Below are positions 8,551 through 17,473 of a stretch of 64,000 bases of DNA, in pieces. Numbering within the stretch: position 1 is the stretch's first letter; each line of letters opens with the position of its first letter. The notes beneath the pieces were generated by a model that saw only the letters and a program-made list of their open reading frames with translations, ran no database searches and was not told the DNA's origin. Made by a program: the position numbers and the translations under genes. This DNA is from Chitinophagales bacterium (lineage in GTDB: Bacteria > Bacteroidota > Bacteroidia > Chitinophagales > JADIYW01), in contig JAMLHJ010000007.1 of NCBI GenBank assembly GCA_023957245.1, positions 62,001 to 126,000 on the forward strand, read 5' to 3'.

Positions 8551-11058
8551 ATGAAGAAGATGTTAATGGTTTTGTTGCTTGTTATAAGTGTAGTATTTAA
8601 TTTTTCTTATGTTTCTGCTCAGATTCCTATTCAAAAGAATAGTGCAGAAATATTTCAAGATTTACAACGATTGAATACTTTAGGGACTGTTCTTTATGTG
8701 GCTGCACATCCCGATGATGAAAATACTCGACTACTATCATGGTTGGTCAATGAGAAAAAGTTTAGAACGGCTTATGTGTCTTTGACAAGAGGCGATGGCG
8801 GTCAAAATCTGTTGGGTACTGAATTGGGTACAAGTTTGGGTGTGATTCGTACTCAGGAATTGTTGGCTGCAAGAAAGATAGACGGTGCAGAACAATATTT
8901 TACTAGAGCGTATGACTTCGGATTTTCTAAAAACCCTGAAGAAACACTAGAAAAGTGGAATAAAGATAGTGTGTTGAGAGATTTAGTGACCTTGATAAGA
9001 ACCATTAAGCCTGATGTGATGATTTGTCGTTTTCCTCATACAGGTGAGGGAGGGCATGGTCATCATACCGCTTCTGCAATATTAGCAAGAAAAGCATTTC
9101 AATTGGCTGCTGATCCTCAATATAAATTGCCTTCAGGGCTTCCTTTTTGGCATGTGAAAAGCTTGTTTTGGAATACTTTTAATTTTGGTTCTGCTAATAC
9201 CATTTCTGAAAGTCAGTTGAAATTAGAAATAGGAAATTTTAATCCAGTTTTGGGCAAAAGTTATGGAGAAATTGCATCTAATAGTAGAAGCCAGCACAAG
9301 TCTCAAGGATTTGGGACAGCATCAACAAGGGGAGAATTAAAGGAATATTTTGTTCAATGGTATGGTGATACGGTGAAGAATGATTTGTTTGAAAATCTAA
9401 ATTTTTCATGGAGTAGAATCCCTAGAACTCAAGAGATTCAAAGTCTTGTTAATCAAGCTATTGAAAAATTTCAACTTGCCCGACCCAATGAAGTATTACC
9501 TCTGCTTTTAAAGGTTAAGAAGAAAATTGATGGTTTGAAAATGTCAAGGGAATTTAATCCTGAAAAAGATACTTGGTTGAAATATAAAACAGATCAATTG
9601 AATCAATTGATTTTTCAGTGTGCTGGAATTTTTGCCACTGCAACTGTCAATACCAATGAATTAAGCTATGGAGATAGTGTGCAGATAAAAGTAGATGGTA
9701 TTCAACGTTCAAATCTTCCTGTTTCGATAAAAAATATTATTTTAGGAAATCAAATATTTTCCATTGATAGTATATTGACAAACAATATTTTAAATACATT
9801 TAATTACACTATTACTATACCTGATAATATTCCTTATTCAAGTCCGTATTGGTTAGATAGAGATATTAAAGATAATCTCTTTCAGCCTTTGAAAGATAGG
9901 AATGGTAATCAGGCTTATATTTATGATGATACTTTAGCAAGAATAGTATTGAATATCGATGGGCAAGATTTTCAATATGATTTGCCATTGAATTATAGAT
10001 TTGTGGATCCTATTCGTGGAGAAGTTTATCAGCAAGTGGTGATTTTGCCTCAAATAACAATGCAATGGTCTGAGCCTTTTTCTTTACATCCTAATGGAGA
10101 TGAAGGTGCTGTTTCATTGAAAGTGACTGCTCATAGTGATATGAATAAAGGACATTTATTATTGAAATATCCAGAAGATTGGAATGTTCAAATTGTAAAT
10201 GGTGTGGAATTGCCAGAATTGAATAAAGGGCAGACTTATGATTTTGTGTTGAATATTTCAAACCAAGGAAAAACCTTGTCAAAAGATTTTTTAGAAGCGA
10301 GTATTGAAGTGGATGGTCAAATTTTTAATCAAGAATTGACAAGTATTGATTATAGCCATATTCCAAGGCAGACTATTTTGAAACCAGCTCATTTAGCATT
10401 GACTTCTTTCCCAATAATTACACATTTTAAACGTATTGGTTATTTGGAAGGTGCAGGAGATATGGTAGCTATGTCTTTGAAGCAATTGGGTTATGAGATT
10501 GTACAAATTAATGAACATAATTACAATCAATTGAATTGGAATGATTTAGAAGCAGTAGTGGTAGGAGTGCGTGCTTATAATACACACAAATGGTTGAATG
10601 ATGCCTACGATAAGATTTTGGAATATGTCAATAGTGGAGGTAATCTTGTAGTTCAATACAATACGAATAATAGATTGGGTCCTATCATTGCTCGTATGTT
10701 TCCTTATGATTTGGAGGTGACCACAAGTAGAGTAACTGTTGAGGAAGCACCTGTAACTATGTTGGATAAAGATTCGCCAATATTGAATTATCCAAATAAA
10801 ATAACGAATGAAGATTTTGATGCTTGGATACAAGAAAGAGGGATTTATTTTGCTGGAAAAAGAGGTGATGAATGGAAAAGTGTGATAGCTATGAATGACC
10901 CTAATGATACACCCAAAGATGGTAGTTTGGTTTATGCTCCTTATGGGAAAGGCAATATTGTTTATACTGGACTTTCTTTCTTTAGGGAATTGCCTTCGAG
11001 CGTAGTTGGAGCATTCAGGCTATTTGTCAATCTTATAGAACTTCCGAAAAATCAATAG
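8551..11058 (+). CDS. Secreted PIG-L (LmbE-like) deacetylase with C-terminal GATase-like domain
   Basis: The 835-residue protein begins with a signal peptide (cleavage near VSAQ, residue 24). The PIG-L domain follows: AHPDDE at residues 52-57 gives the zinc ligands, and a His cluster GGHGHH at 168-172 gives the third. Family members remove N-acetyl groups from GlcNAc-type substrates. The middle (about 340-610) looks like beta-rich accessory modules. The last 200 residues (from ITHFKRIGYLEGAG) resemble a ThuA/GATase1-like domain without a clear catalytic Cys. The true substrate is unknown. The downstream 43-codon peptide begins 2 bases after the stop and the symporter follows, suggesting one transcript and a link between extracellular deacetylation and uptake. 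Confidence 0.88.
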   Translation: MKKMLMVLLLVISVVFNFSYVSAQIPIQKNSAEIFQDLQRLNTLGTVLYVAAHPDDENTRLLSWLVNEKKFRTAYVSLTRGDGGQNLLGTELGTSLGVIRTQELLAARKIDGAEQYFTRAYDFGFSKNPEETLEKWNKDSVLRDLVTLIRTIKPDVMICRFPHTGEGGHGHHTASAILARKAFQLAADPQYKLPSGLPFWHVKSLFWNTFNFGSANTISESQLKLEIGNFNPVLGKSYGEIASNSRSQHKSQGFGTASTRGELKEYFVQWYGDTVKNDLFENLNFSWSRIPRTQEIQSLVNQAIEKFQLARPNEVLPLLLKVKKKIDGLKMSREFNPEKDTWLKYKTDQLNQLIFQCAGIFATATVNTNELSYGDSVQIKVDGIQRSNLPVSIKNIILGNQIFSIDSILTNNILNTFNYTITIPDNIPYSSPYWLDRDIKDNLFQPLKDRNGNQAYIYDDTLARIVLNIDGQDFQYDLPLNYRFVDPIRGEVYQQVVILPQITMQWSEPFSLHPNGDEGAVSLKVTAHSDMNKGHLLLKYPEDWNVQIVNGVELPELNKGQTYDFVLNISNQGKTLSKDFLEASIEVDGQIFNQELTSIDYSHIPRQTILKPAHLALTSFPIITHFKRIGYLEGAGDMVAMSLKQLGYEIVQINEHNYNQLNWNDLEAVVVGVRAYNTHKWLNDAYDKILEYVNSGGNLVVQYNTNNRLGPIIARMFPYDLEVTTSRVTVEEAPVTMLDKDSPILNYPNKITNEDFDAWIQERGIYFAGKRGDEWKSVIAMNDPNDTPKDGSLVYAPYGKGNIVYTGLSFFRELPSSVVGAFRLFVNLIELPKNQ

Positions 11059-11060
11059 AG

Positions 11061-11192
11061 ATGAAAGAGAATGAAGAAGAAGATAAGGTGCCAGTATTTA
11101 AGTCTTGGAACGGGTGGTATCTTTTATCTGCATTGTTGTTATTGGCATTAATTGTATTTTTTTACATTCTAACAGTTTTATTTAATGAGTAA
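11061..11192 (+). CDS. 43-residue single-pass membrane peptide
   Basis: An ATG at 11061 opens 43 codons ending TAA at 11190-11192. The peptide has an acidic head (KENEEED), the motif FKSWNGWY, then one hydrophobic helix of about 20 residues and a short tail (LFNE), so the N-terminus probably lies on one face and a single helix spans the membrane. It starts 2 bases after the PIG-L stop. Its last 8 bases overlap the symporter start (ATG at 11185), a sign of translational coupling. Its size, hydrophobic profile and placement resemble the small partner subunits known for some sodium/solute symporters. The function is inferred only from position. Confidence 0.75.
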   Translation: MKENEEEDKVPVFKSWNGWYLLSALLLLALIVFFYILTVLFNE

Positions 11193-12876
11193 TATTGATT
11201 GGGTAGTATTAGTAATAACTATTCTTTCAATAGTTGTTTATGGTTTGTATAAAAGTCGTGGTCAGAAAAATCTTCAAGGTTTTTTATTGGCAGACCGTCA
11301 ATTGCCTTGGTATCATGTAGGCTTGTCTGTAATGGCGACTCAAGCGAGTGCAATTACATTTCTGTCTGCTCCTGGACAAGCTTATAAAGAAGGAATGAGT
11401 TTTGTTCAATTTTATTTAGGTCTTCCTTTGGCGATGATAGTGCTGTGTATCGCTTTTATACCTGTATATCATCGAATGAATGTCTATACCGCTTATGAAT
11501 ACTTGGAAAAACGTTTTGATGTTAAAACCCGAACGCTTACAGCGGTTTTGTTTTTAATTCAGCGAGGTTTATCTACTGGGATTACTATTTATGCGCCTTC
11601 GATAGTCTTATCTCATATTTTGGGAATAGATATTTATTATGCAATAGGAGTAATAGGAGTTTTAGTGATTATTTATACCGTTTACGGAGGAACTAAAGCT
11701 GTTTCTTATACTCAAATGTTACAAATGGCTATTATTTTCTCGGGTTTATTTATGGCTGCATCTATGGTGCTGTCAATGTTACCATCAGATATAGGCATTG
11801 TGCGTTCGATGAAAATAGCTGGAGCTACTGGCAGGATGAATGTGATGAATTTTGATTGGGATTTTAATAATAAATACACTTTGTGGTCAGGACTAATAGG
11901 CGGTTTCTTTTTGCAATTATCTTATTTTGGAACAGACCAATCTCAGGTAGGGAGATATTTGACAGGTAGTTCAATAGGAGAGAGTCGATTGGGATTATTG
12001 ATGAATGGTATTGTCAAAATACCTATGCAGTTTTCAATATTATTTATAGGAATATTGATTTTTATCTTTTACGAAACACATCCTACTCCTGTCAATTTTA
12101 ATAAGTCAATTGTAGAAAAAGTAGAACGAGAAAATAATTCTCCAGAATTGGAGGGTTATTTAAGTGTTTATAAGAATGCCCAAGATTTTAAGCAAGCTTC
12201 TGCTATCAAATATGCAGATGCTTTGGAGCTAGGAAATCAAGAAGCAATTGTACAGGCAAAACATCAATATTTGGTAGATTATTACAAAGCCCAAGAAATG
12301 CGTACTCAAGCCAATGAATATATGATGTCATTGGATAGACAATTAGATTTTAATGATTCTAACTATGTTTTTTTGAGCTTTGTCACCGAACATTTGCCTA
12401 TTGGATTGGTCGGTTTGTTAATTGCAATCATATTTTTAGCATCTATGGGTTCGTGTGCATCAGGGTTAAATTCTTTGGCATCGACTACTGTAGTAGATAT
12501 TTATAAAAGATGGAGCAAAAAGGAAAATTCAGAAGGATATGACTTAAAAGTATCTCGATGGGCTACATTTTTTTGGGGAGTATTTTGTATCGTTGTTGCA
12601 TTGAATGCTTCAAGATTGGGCAATCTCATTGAGGCTGTAAATATTTTGGGGTCATTGTTCTATGGGACAATTTTGGGTGTTTTTTTAGTGGCATTTTTCC
12701 TTAAATCTATAAATGGTCAGCAAGTGTTTTTAGCTGCTATTCTCGGAGAATGTATTGTTGTTTACTGTTATTGGTTTGATAAAGTAGAATATTTATGGTT
12801 GAATGTCATTGGATGTTTTGCAGTCATGATTATTTCTTGGTTGCTATCCATGATAAGATTGCCGAAATATTTATAG
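11185..12876 (+). CDS. Sodium:solute symporter family (SSS) transporter
   Basis: The 563-residue polytopic protein has the SSS core: the N-terminal helix and DRQLPWYHVGLSVMATQASAI, the unwound-helix region AITFLSAPGQAYKEG, and TVYGGTKAVSYTQMLQ. A long cytoplasmic insertion at about residues 300-385 is charged and helical. A final block with SMGSCASGLNSLASTTVVDIYKR carries the Ser/Thr-rich segment typical of the second sodium site. The substrate is not predictable. It is translationally coupled to the 43-codon peptide and ends at a shared terminator. The context with a secreted PIG-L deacetylase suggests uptake of a sugar or amino-sugar product, which is inference. Confidence 0.92.
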   Translation: MSNIDWVVLVITILSIVVYGLYKSRGQKNLQGFLLADRQLPWYHVGLSVMATQASAITFLSAPGQAYKEGMSFVQFYLGLPLAMIVLCIAFIPVYHRMNVYTAYEYLEKRFDVKTRTLTAVLFLIQRGLSTGITIYAPSIVLSHILGIDIYYAIGVIGVLVIIYTVYGGTKAVSYTQMLQMAIIFSGLFMAASMVLSMLPSDIGIVRSMKIAGATGRMNVMNFDWDFNNKYTLWSGLIGGFFLQLSYFGTDQSQVGRYLTGSSIGESRLGLLMNGIVKIPMQFSILFIGILIFIFYETHPTPVNFNKSIVEKVERENNSPELEGYLSVYKNAQDFKQASAIKYADALELGNQEAIVQAKHQYLVDYYKAQEMRTQANEYMMSLDRQLDFNDSNYVFLSFVTEHLPIGLVGLLIAIIFLASMGSCASGLNSLASTTVVDIYKRWSKKENSEGYDLKVSRWATFFWGVFCIVVALNASRLGNLIEAVNILGSLFYGTILGVFLVAFFLKSINGQQVFLAAILGECIVVYCYWFDKVEYLWLNVIGCFAVMIISWLLSMIRLPKYL

Positions 12877-12889
12877 GGACATTAAAATA

Positions 12890-12916
12890 AAAAAAGCCCG
12901 AATATTCGAGCTTTTT
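12890..12916. terminator. Bidirectional intrinsic terminator
   Basis: AAAAAGCCCGAA / TTCGAGCTTTTT forms a stem around CGAATATTCG with A- and T-runs on both sides. It lies between the convergent symporter and MaoC genes and can end both transcripts. Confidence 0.8.
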
Positions 12917-12934
12917 ATAATTAATGACTACTTA

Positions 12935-13786
12935 TTATTGTTTGATATATCCTTTTAAGTGAGGATAACCTTCTTTTTCATTAATGAGGTCAAAATAAAT
13001 TGTCTCTCCATCTTGTTGTATTCTTGATAACACTTTTCCAGGTAAGAATAAAGGTTTTTTGAAGGATACATAAAGCTCATGGATTCCTTTGATAGAGGAT
13101 TGTACAGGAGCTACGGCTCTGCTTAATGAGTACCAGCCATGAATTAAATGTTTTGGGAATCCCAACATTTTTGCACCTAAATTATGTAAGTGAATAGGAT
13201 TGTAGTCTCCACTGACTTTAGCATATTCTAGACCCAAATTAGAGCTTAGACTCCATGGGTAAGCATTGGTAGCATTTGTAATTTCAATTGCTGGTTTCTC
13301 GTCAGCGACTTCTCCTATACCTTTTTTCCCAAGATATAAATTGATATTTTTTTGCTCCCAGACAATTTTATCATTTCGTTTTAAGGTCGTAATGATTTCC
13401 ATAGCAGTTCCTTTATCATGCTGAAGCAATCGTCCAAATTGGCAAGTTACATCTAATTTGTCTGAAGGATAGATGGTGTTATACTGTTTAATTTCACATG
13501 ATAAATGCACCATTCCAGGCATAGGGAAAGGAGCGTCAGGATGTGCCATTAATAAAGATTGAAGCCCAAATAGTCTAATATACCAATATGGCGAAGGTAC
13601 TGTACTTTCATCAAAACCAAACATTTTACAATAAGCTGTATATTGTTTTTTGTCGATAGTCAAACCTTTAAGGGTATAACCTTTATCTGGCAATGAATTG
13701 CCTGGTTTTTTTACGCCAGTAACACTTGCTCTAAGTAGTGTTTCAATTGAGCTGGGCAATGCTTTAAGTGGAAATAATTGTGCCAT
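12935..13786 (-). CDS. MaoC-like double-hotdog acyl dehydratase
   Basis: The protein has 283 residues. The C-terminal half carries the hydratase-2 motif YAKVSGDYNPIHLHNLGAK, with the catalytic Asp and His (D-x4-H) near residues 197-202, and PKHLIHGWYSLSRA follows. The N-terminal half (about 1-140) matches the degenerate first hotdog of two-domain MaoC proteins. The family hydrates trans-2-enoyl-CoA (or acts on acyl-ACP). No partner is next to it, but an enoyl-CoA hydratase and a 3-hydroxyacyl-CoA dehydrogenase are elsewhere in the window. It is flanked by terminators, so it is probably a single-gene unit. Confidence 0.87.
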   Translation of the reverse strand: MAQLFPLKALPSSIETLLRASVTGVKKPGNSLPDKGYTLKGLTIDKKQYTAYCKMFGFDESTVPSPYWYIRLFGLQSLLMAHPDAPFPMPGMVHLSCEIKQYNTIYPSDKLDVTCQFGRLLQHDKGTAMEIITTLKRNDKIVWEQKNINLYLGKKGIGEVADEKPAIEITNATNAYPWSLSSNLGLEYAKVSGDYNPIHLHNLGAKMLGFPKHLIHGWYSLSRAVAPVQSSIKGIHELYVSFKKPLFLPGKVLSRIQQDGETIYFDLINEKEGYPHLKGYIKQ

Positions 13787-13884
13787 ATCACAAATATGGT
13801 CAAAACTATTTGATTGAGTATCGTTTTTTATTAAGAACCTTCTGATTTCTCAATTTCTTAAAATTCAAATTGATAACATAAAAA

Positions 13885-13912
13885 AAGAGGAGCTAAAAAA
13901 CTCCTCTTGATA
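13885..13912 (-). terminator. Terminator after the double-FKBP gene
   Basis: AAGAGGAG (13885-13892) and CTCCTCTT (13901-13908) form a perfect 8-bp stem. Read on the minus strand it is followed by a T-run, 26 bases past the FKBP stop. Confidence 0.85.
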
Positions 13913-13933
13913 TTATATTGTTGGATAAAATAT

Positions 13934-14905
13934 CTATTTCACCTCCAATACTTCTATGTCAAAAACTAGTACAGAATTAGGTTTAATAATAGCTCCAGCT
14001 CCTCTTTCTCCATATCCTAATGTTGAAGGAATAAAGAGTGTGCCTTTTCCTCCAGCTTTGAAAAGAGGAAGACCTTGTTCCCAACCTTGTATAACTCTAT
14101 TAGCTCCAACTTGTACAGGGAAAGGTTGATTTCTATCTTTTGAAGAATCAAATTTAGTTCCATCAATCAATTTTCCTGTGTAATGAACAACTGCTGTTGA
14201 ACCTGAAGTGACTTGAGCACCTTTTCCTTCTTCAGTAATCAGATATCCCAAACCAGAAGGCAAGTATTGAATTTTTAGTTGATGGTCTTTAGCATATTTT
14301 TCAATGATAGCTTTATCAATAGCTACTTGTTTTTCTGCTTTTGCAGCAGCTTCGGCCTGATGTTTAGCTTGTAATGCTTTTTGTTGCTCCAAGTAAGTTG
14401 AATTGTCCACAGATTCAATCACTTCGATATCGAATATTAAAGGAGAATTTGCTGGGATAACTCCTCCGACACTTCTGTCTCCATAAGCTAGATGACTAGG
14501 TAAAAATATAGTTCCCTTTTCACCTGTTTTAAATAATGGAATACCTTGTTCCCATCCTGAAATAACTTGCCCCATGCCAATTCTGAAAGTAATCGGTTCG
14601 TCTCTATCCAATGAGGAGTCAAATTTTTTCTCGTTCACTAATTTCCCTGTATAATGTACAGTTACATAATCTCCAGCATTTACCTTTTTCCCGTCAGAAT
14701 TAGTTTGGGCTTTGATATAATAAATTCCTTCAGGAGAAACTTTTACATCATAGAGTTTATGGAGGTCTAAATACGCTTCAATAGCTGTATCTCTTACTTT
14801 TGCAGCTTCAAATTGTTTGTTCATAATTTCTTTTGTTTGTGCTTGAGCTGTGAATGTTGCAGTGCTAACAAACATACAACAGCTTAGTAATAATTCTTTT
14901 TTCAT
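13934..14905 (-). CDS. Exported peptidyl-prolyl isomerase with two FKBP domains
   Basis: Counting from the Met at 14905 the protein has 323 residues; a Met five codons upstream is possible. A signal peptide (MKKELLLSCCMFVSTATFTAQAQ) precedes a helical segment. Two FKBP domains follow, at about 70-160 and 230-323, each with VHYTGKL, FDSS, V-GWEQG-P and the closing LVFDIEV or LIFDIEV. A linker of about 50 residues is Ala/Lys/Gln-rich and helical. The protein probably aids folding of exported proteins in the periplasm. Both domains keep the Tyr, Asp and Trp of the active pocket. LLSCC could be read as a weak lipobox, but the hydrophobic stretch continues past it. Confidence 0.93.
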   Translation of the reverse strand: MKKELLLSCCMFVSTATFTAQAQTKEIMNKQFEAAKVRDTAIEAYLDLHKLYDVKVSPEGIYYIKAQTNSDGKKVNAGDYVTVHYTGKLVNEKKFDSSLDRDEPITFRIGMGQVISGWEQGIPLFKTGEKGTIFLPSHLAYGDRSVGGVIPANSPLIFDIEVIESVDNSTYLEQQKALQAKHQAEAAAKAEKQVAIDKAIIEKYAKDHQLKIQYLPSGLGYLITEEGKGAQVTSGSTAVVHYTGKLIDGTKFDSSKDRNQPFPVQVGANRVIQGWEQGLPLFKAGGKGTLFIPSTLGYGERGAGAIIKPNSVLVFDIEVLEVK

Positions 14906-15010
14906 AAATTTTATACTCAATCGTTTTTATTATTAGTGATTAACTCTTCTAATTTAATTGTTAGAGCTAATATCTCAAACTTTATACCAAAGAAAAGCTT
15001 GTTGGCTTGA

Positions 15011-15436
15011 TTAAGACAGTTCTTGAATGAGTAATTGTTTTAGGTGTTCGGGGATTTTGACACTTTTTTGAGTGATAGGATCGGCGCAGACCATTATTCC
15101 TTGACCTGTAGCAGCGATTTCACCAGTAGATTTGATGATAATTTGATGCTCAACAGTTACACTACTATTACCCACTTTGACCAATCCACATTGAGCGATA
15201 ATTGTTTCTGGATAGTGAATAGATTTTAAGAAATTACATTCAATCTTAGCTAATACAACAAATAAACCAGCATCTCTATATTTATCCCATATTCCACCGA
15301 CTTCCAACATGTGAACTCTTGCGCTTTCAAAATATCGAATAAACATGACGTTATTGACATGTCCCAATGCATCTTGATCGCCCCAATGTACAGGAATCTC
15401 AAGTGGATATTTATAAATAATTTCTTGAGTTGACAT
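15011..15436 (-). CDS. 4HBT-family acyl-CoA thioesterase
   Basis: The start at 15436 (MSTQEI) gives 141 residues, the normal length for single-hotdog thioesterases; an in-frame extension to 15514 would overlap the PiT gene and has no family match. The YbgC-like motif HWGDQDALGHVNN lies near residues 14-26 and supplies the catalytic Asp. FIRYFESARV follows, and the central helix and strands match the family. It hydrolyses acyl-CoA esters; substrate length is unknown. It begins 2 bases after the PiT stop, so it is the last gene of the DUF47-PiT-thioesterase set. Functional coupling to phosphate transport is not obvious. Confidence 0.88.
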   Translation of the reverse strand: MSTQEIIYKYPLEIPVHWGDQDALGHVNNVMFIRYFESARVHMLEVGGIWDKYRDAGLFVVLAKIECNFLKSIHYPETIIAQCGLVKVGNSSVTVEHQIIIKSTGEIAATGQGIMVCADPITQKSVKIPEHLKQLLIQELS

Positions 15437-15438
15437 TG

Positions 15439-16509
15439 TTATATTTTTGTAACAAGATAATAGGTTAAAGCTGCAATAGCCGCACTTACAGGGATAGTCA
15501 GTATCCATGCCCAAACCAAATTAATTGTAACTCCCCATCTTACTGCTGAAACTCTTTTTGTAATTCCAACACCTATTATTGATCCAGTGATAGTATGAGT
15601 TGTAGAAACAGGTATGCCTAAAAATTCAGAAATATACAAGGTCAAAGCACCTGCAGTTTCTGCTGAAACACCTTCTAAAGATGTGACTTTGGTGATACGT
15701 GAACCCATTGTTTTTACTATTTTCCAGCCACCACTTAAAGTTCCTAATCCTATTACTAAGAAACTAGTGAAAGGCACCCATTCCCATTCATTGACGAAGT
15801 GATTGAATTGATCAGGTGATTCTATCCAGCCAGCATGACCTTCTTGTACGTGGTAAAATATAACTGCAGCTCCGATAATCCCCATCACTTTTTGAGCATC
15901 ATTTCCACCATGTCCTAATGATAATAGGGCAGAAGATACTATCTGAGATCTTTTAAACCATTTCTCAGCTTTGGCAGGATTACTATTCTTAAAGAGGTTA
16001 ATGATGATGGCCGTTATTATAAATGCCATAATCATACCGATTATTGGGGCTAAAAATATAAATAAGAATACAGGAATAACTTTTGGATAGTTAATCACAT
16101 GAACTCCTGCTGCTGAAAGACCTCCAGCATGTGCAATTGCAGCGCCCATAAATCCTCCTAATAATGTATGAGAAGAACTAGACGGAATGCCGAACCACCA
16201 TGTAATTAAATTCCAAATGATTGCAGCTACTAATCCTGAGAGAATAACTTCTAAAGTGATAAAATTCTCATGAACTGATTTGGCAATAGTGTTTCCTACT
16301 TTAAATTCTCCAATTAGGTATTTGGAGATGAAAAAAGCCACAAAATTGAAAAATGCAGCCCAAAGTACCGCTTGAAATGGTGTAAGCACTTTCGTAGATA
16401 CTATTGTTGCGATTGAGTTGGCTGAATCATGAAATCCATTGATATAGTCAAAGACCAATGCAAGGAATATAATAATAACCAATAAGATGGGTAAGTCGAA
16501 AACCATCAT
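15439..16509 (-). CDS. Inorganic phosphate transporter, PiT family
   Basis: The 356-residue polytopic protein has both copies of the PiT signature: DYINGFHDSANSIATIVS near residues 22-39, and GAAQ-type counterparts in the second half (ALLSLGHGGNDAQKVMGII). SSSHTLLGGFMG and STTHTITGSIIG are the paired Ser/Thr-His loops. The family takes up phosphate (or metal phosphate) with H+ or Na+. The DUF47 gene is 21 bases upstream, the usual arrangement of pit with its accessory protein. Confidence 0.95.
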   Translation of the reverse strand: MMVFDLPILLVIIIFLALVFDYINGFHDSANSIATIVSTKVLTPFQAVLWAAFFNFVAFFISKYLIGEFKVGNTIAKSVHENFITLEVILSGLVAAIIWNLITWWFGIPSSSSHTLLGGFMGAAIAHAGGLSAAGVHVINYPKVIPVFLFIFLAPIIGMIMAFIITAIIINLFKNSNPAKAEKWFKRSQIVSSALLSLGHGGNDAQKVMGIIGAAVIFYHVQEGHAGWIESPDQFNHFVNEWEWVPFTSFLVIGLGTLSGGWKIVKTMGSRITKVTSLEGVSAETAGALTLYISEFLGIPVSTTHTITGSIIGVGITKRVSAVRWGVTINLVWAWILTIPVSAAIAALTYYLVTKI

Positions 16510-16530
16510 ATTTCTTATGAAATTTTTAGG

Positions 16531-17181
16531 TTAAGAGTATTTAATCAAAATGGTTTCAATAACATTACTGACATCTTCACATTTGTCAGTCACCATTTCC
16601 ATCATTTGGAAAAGCTCACGCTTTTTAATCATTAATTTGATATCATTTTCATGTTCAAATAAACTTTCAACACTCAAATCATATACGTCATCAGCTTGAT
16701 TTTCAAAACTATTGATTTTCACTAATGCATTACTGATCTCAGTAGATTTACGCATGTTTTTCAAATCTTTAACAATAATCCTTACTTGCTCACAAGCTAA
16801 TTTTATTAATTCGGAAAATTTTGAAATAGCTATATCACTAGTAGGGTCAAGTTTGTAGAGTGTAATCTTTTTTGAACATGCATGGATATAATCCGCTACA
16901 TCATCCAATGCAGTTGCCAAATAGTGAATATCTTCTCTGTCAAATGGAGTAATGAAATTCTGACTTAACTCTACAAAAATCTTGTGAGTAATATCATCAT
17001 TTACATGTTCTAAATCTTCAATTTTAATACTAATAGCATTGCGCTCATTAATATTTGAATTAGCCACCATCTCATCTAATAATATGCCCATGGTGTAAAC
17101 ATTGTCGCCCATTTCTGCAAAAAGGCTAAAAAAAACTTTGTCTTTGGGTAAGAAGTTCTTAATAAGATCGTTCAGAAACAT
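16531..17181 (-). CDS. DUF47 (PhoU-like) accessory protein of the PiT transporter
   Basis: The protein is 216 residues from the ATG at 17181 and all-helical, with the family opening LIKNFLPKDKVFFSLFAEMG. The E/D-rich helices of PhoU-like proteins follow (EDLEHVNDDITHKIFVEL, REDIHYLATALDDVADYIHA), which bind metal in relatives. DUF47 proteins are usually encoded next to PiT transporters and are thought to regulate or assist them. An alternative TTG start at 17199 is unlikely, because a promoter-like TAACTTTG covers it. Confidence 0.9.
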   Translation of the reverse strand: MFLNDLIKNFLPKDKVFFSLFAEMGDNVYTMGILLDEMVANSNINERNAISIKIEDLEHVNDDITHKIFVELSQNFITPFDREDIHYLATALDDVADYIHACSKKITLYKLDPTSDIAISKFSELIKLACEQVRIIVKDLKNMRKSTEISNALVKINSFENQADDVYDLSVESLFEHENDIKLMIKKRELFQMMEMVTDKCEDVSNVIETILIKYS

Positions 17182-17196
17182 ACCTGAAATTTGAGG

Positions 17197-17204
17197 CAAA
17201 GTTA
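17197..17204 (-). promoter_or_regulatory. Candidate -7 box of the DUF47-PiT operon
   Basis: On the minus strand this is TAACTTTG, matching TAnnTTTG. It would place the transcription start near 17190, just before the ATG at 17181, which helps fix the start codon. Confidence 0.45.
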
Positions 17205-17437
17205 CATCTTGACTGCTAATTTGTAGCTGAAAGCTGTTTTAATTTTCCCACAATGCTAAATGTAATCAACATGCATATTGGAATTTATTTTATAACACTT
17301 TGATAATTAGAAGATTGAAATAATTTTTTTCTAATGTTATTTTTAGTGTAAGAATATACATTTAAAGATTTGATGCTTTCTTTAAGGATTTAATAAGTGA
17401 TAACTTTTGATTAACGAATTTGTCAAAATAATTTTGG

Positions 17438-17445
17438 TATTTTTG
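17438..17445 (+). promoter_or_regulatory. Candidate -7 box of rseP
   Basis: TATTTTTG matches the Bacteroidota box TAnnTTTG and is followed by GCACG; the rseP ATG is 29 bases further. No well-spaced -33 TTG is evident. Confidence 0.5.
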
Positions 17446-17473
17446 CACGTTTTCAAATAAGTTGATTATATAA

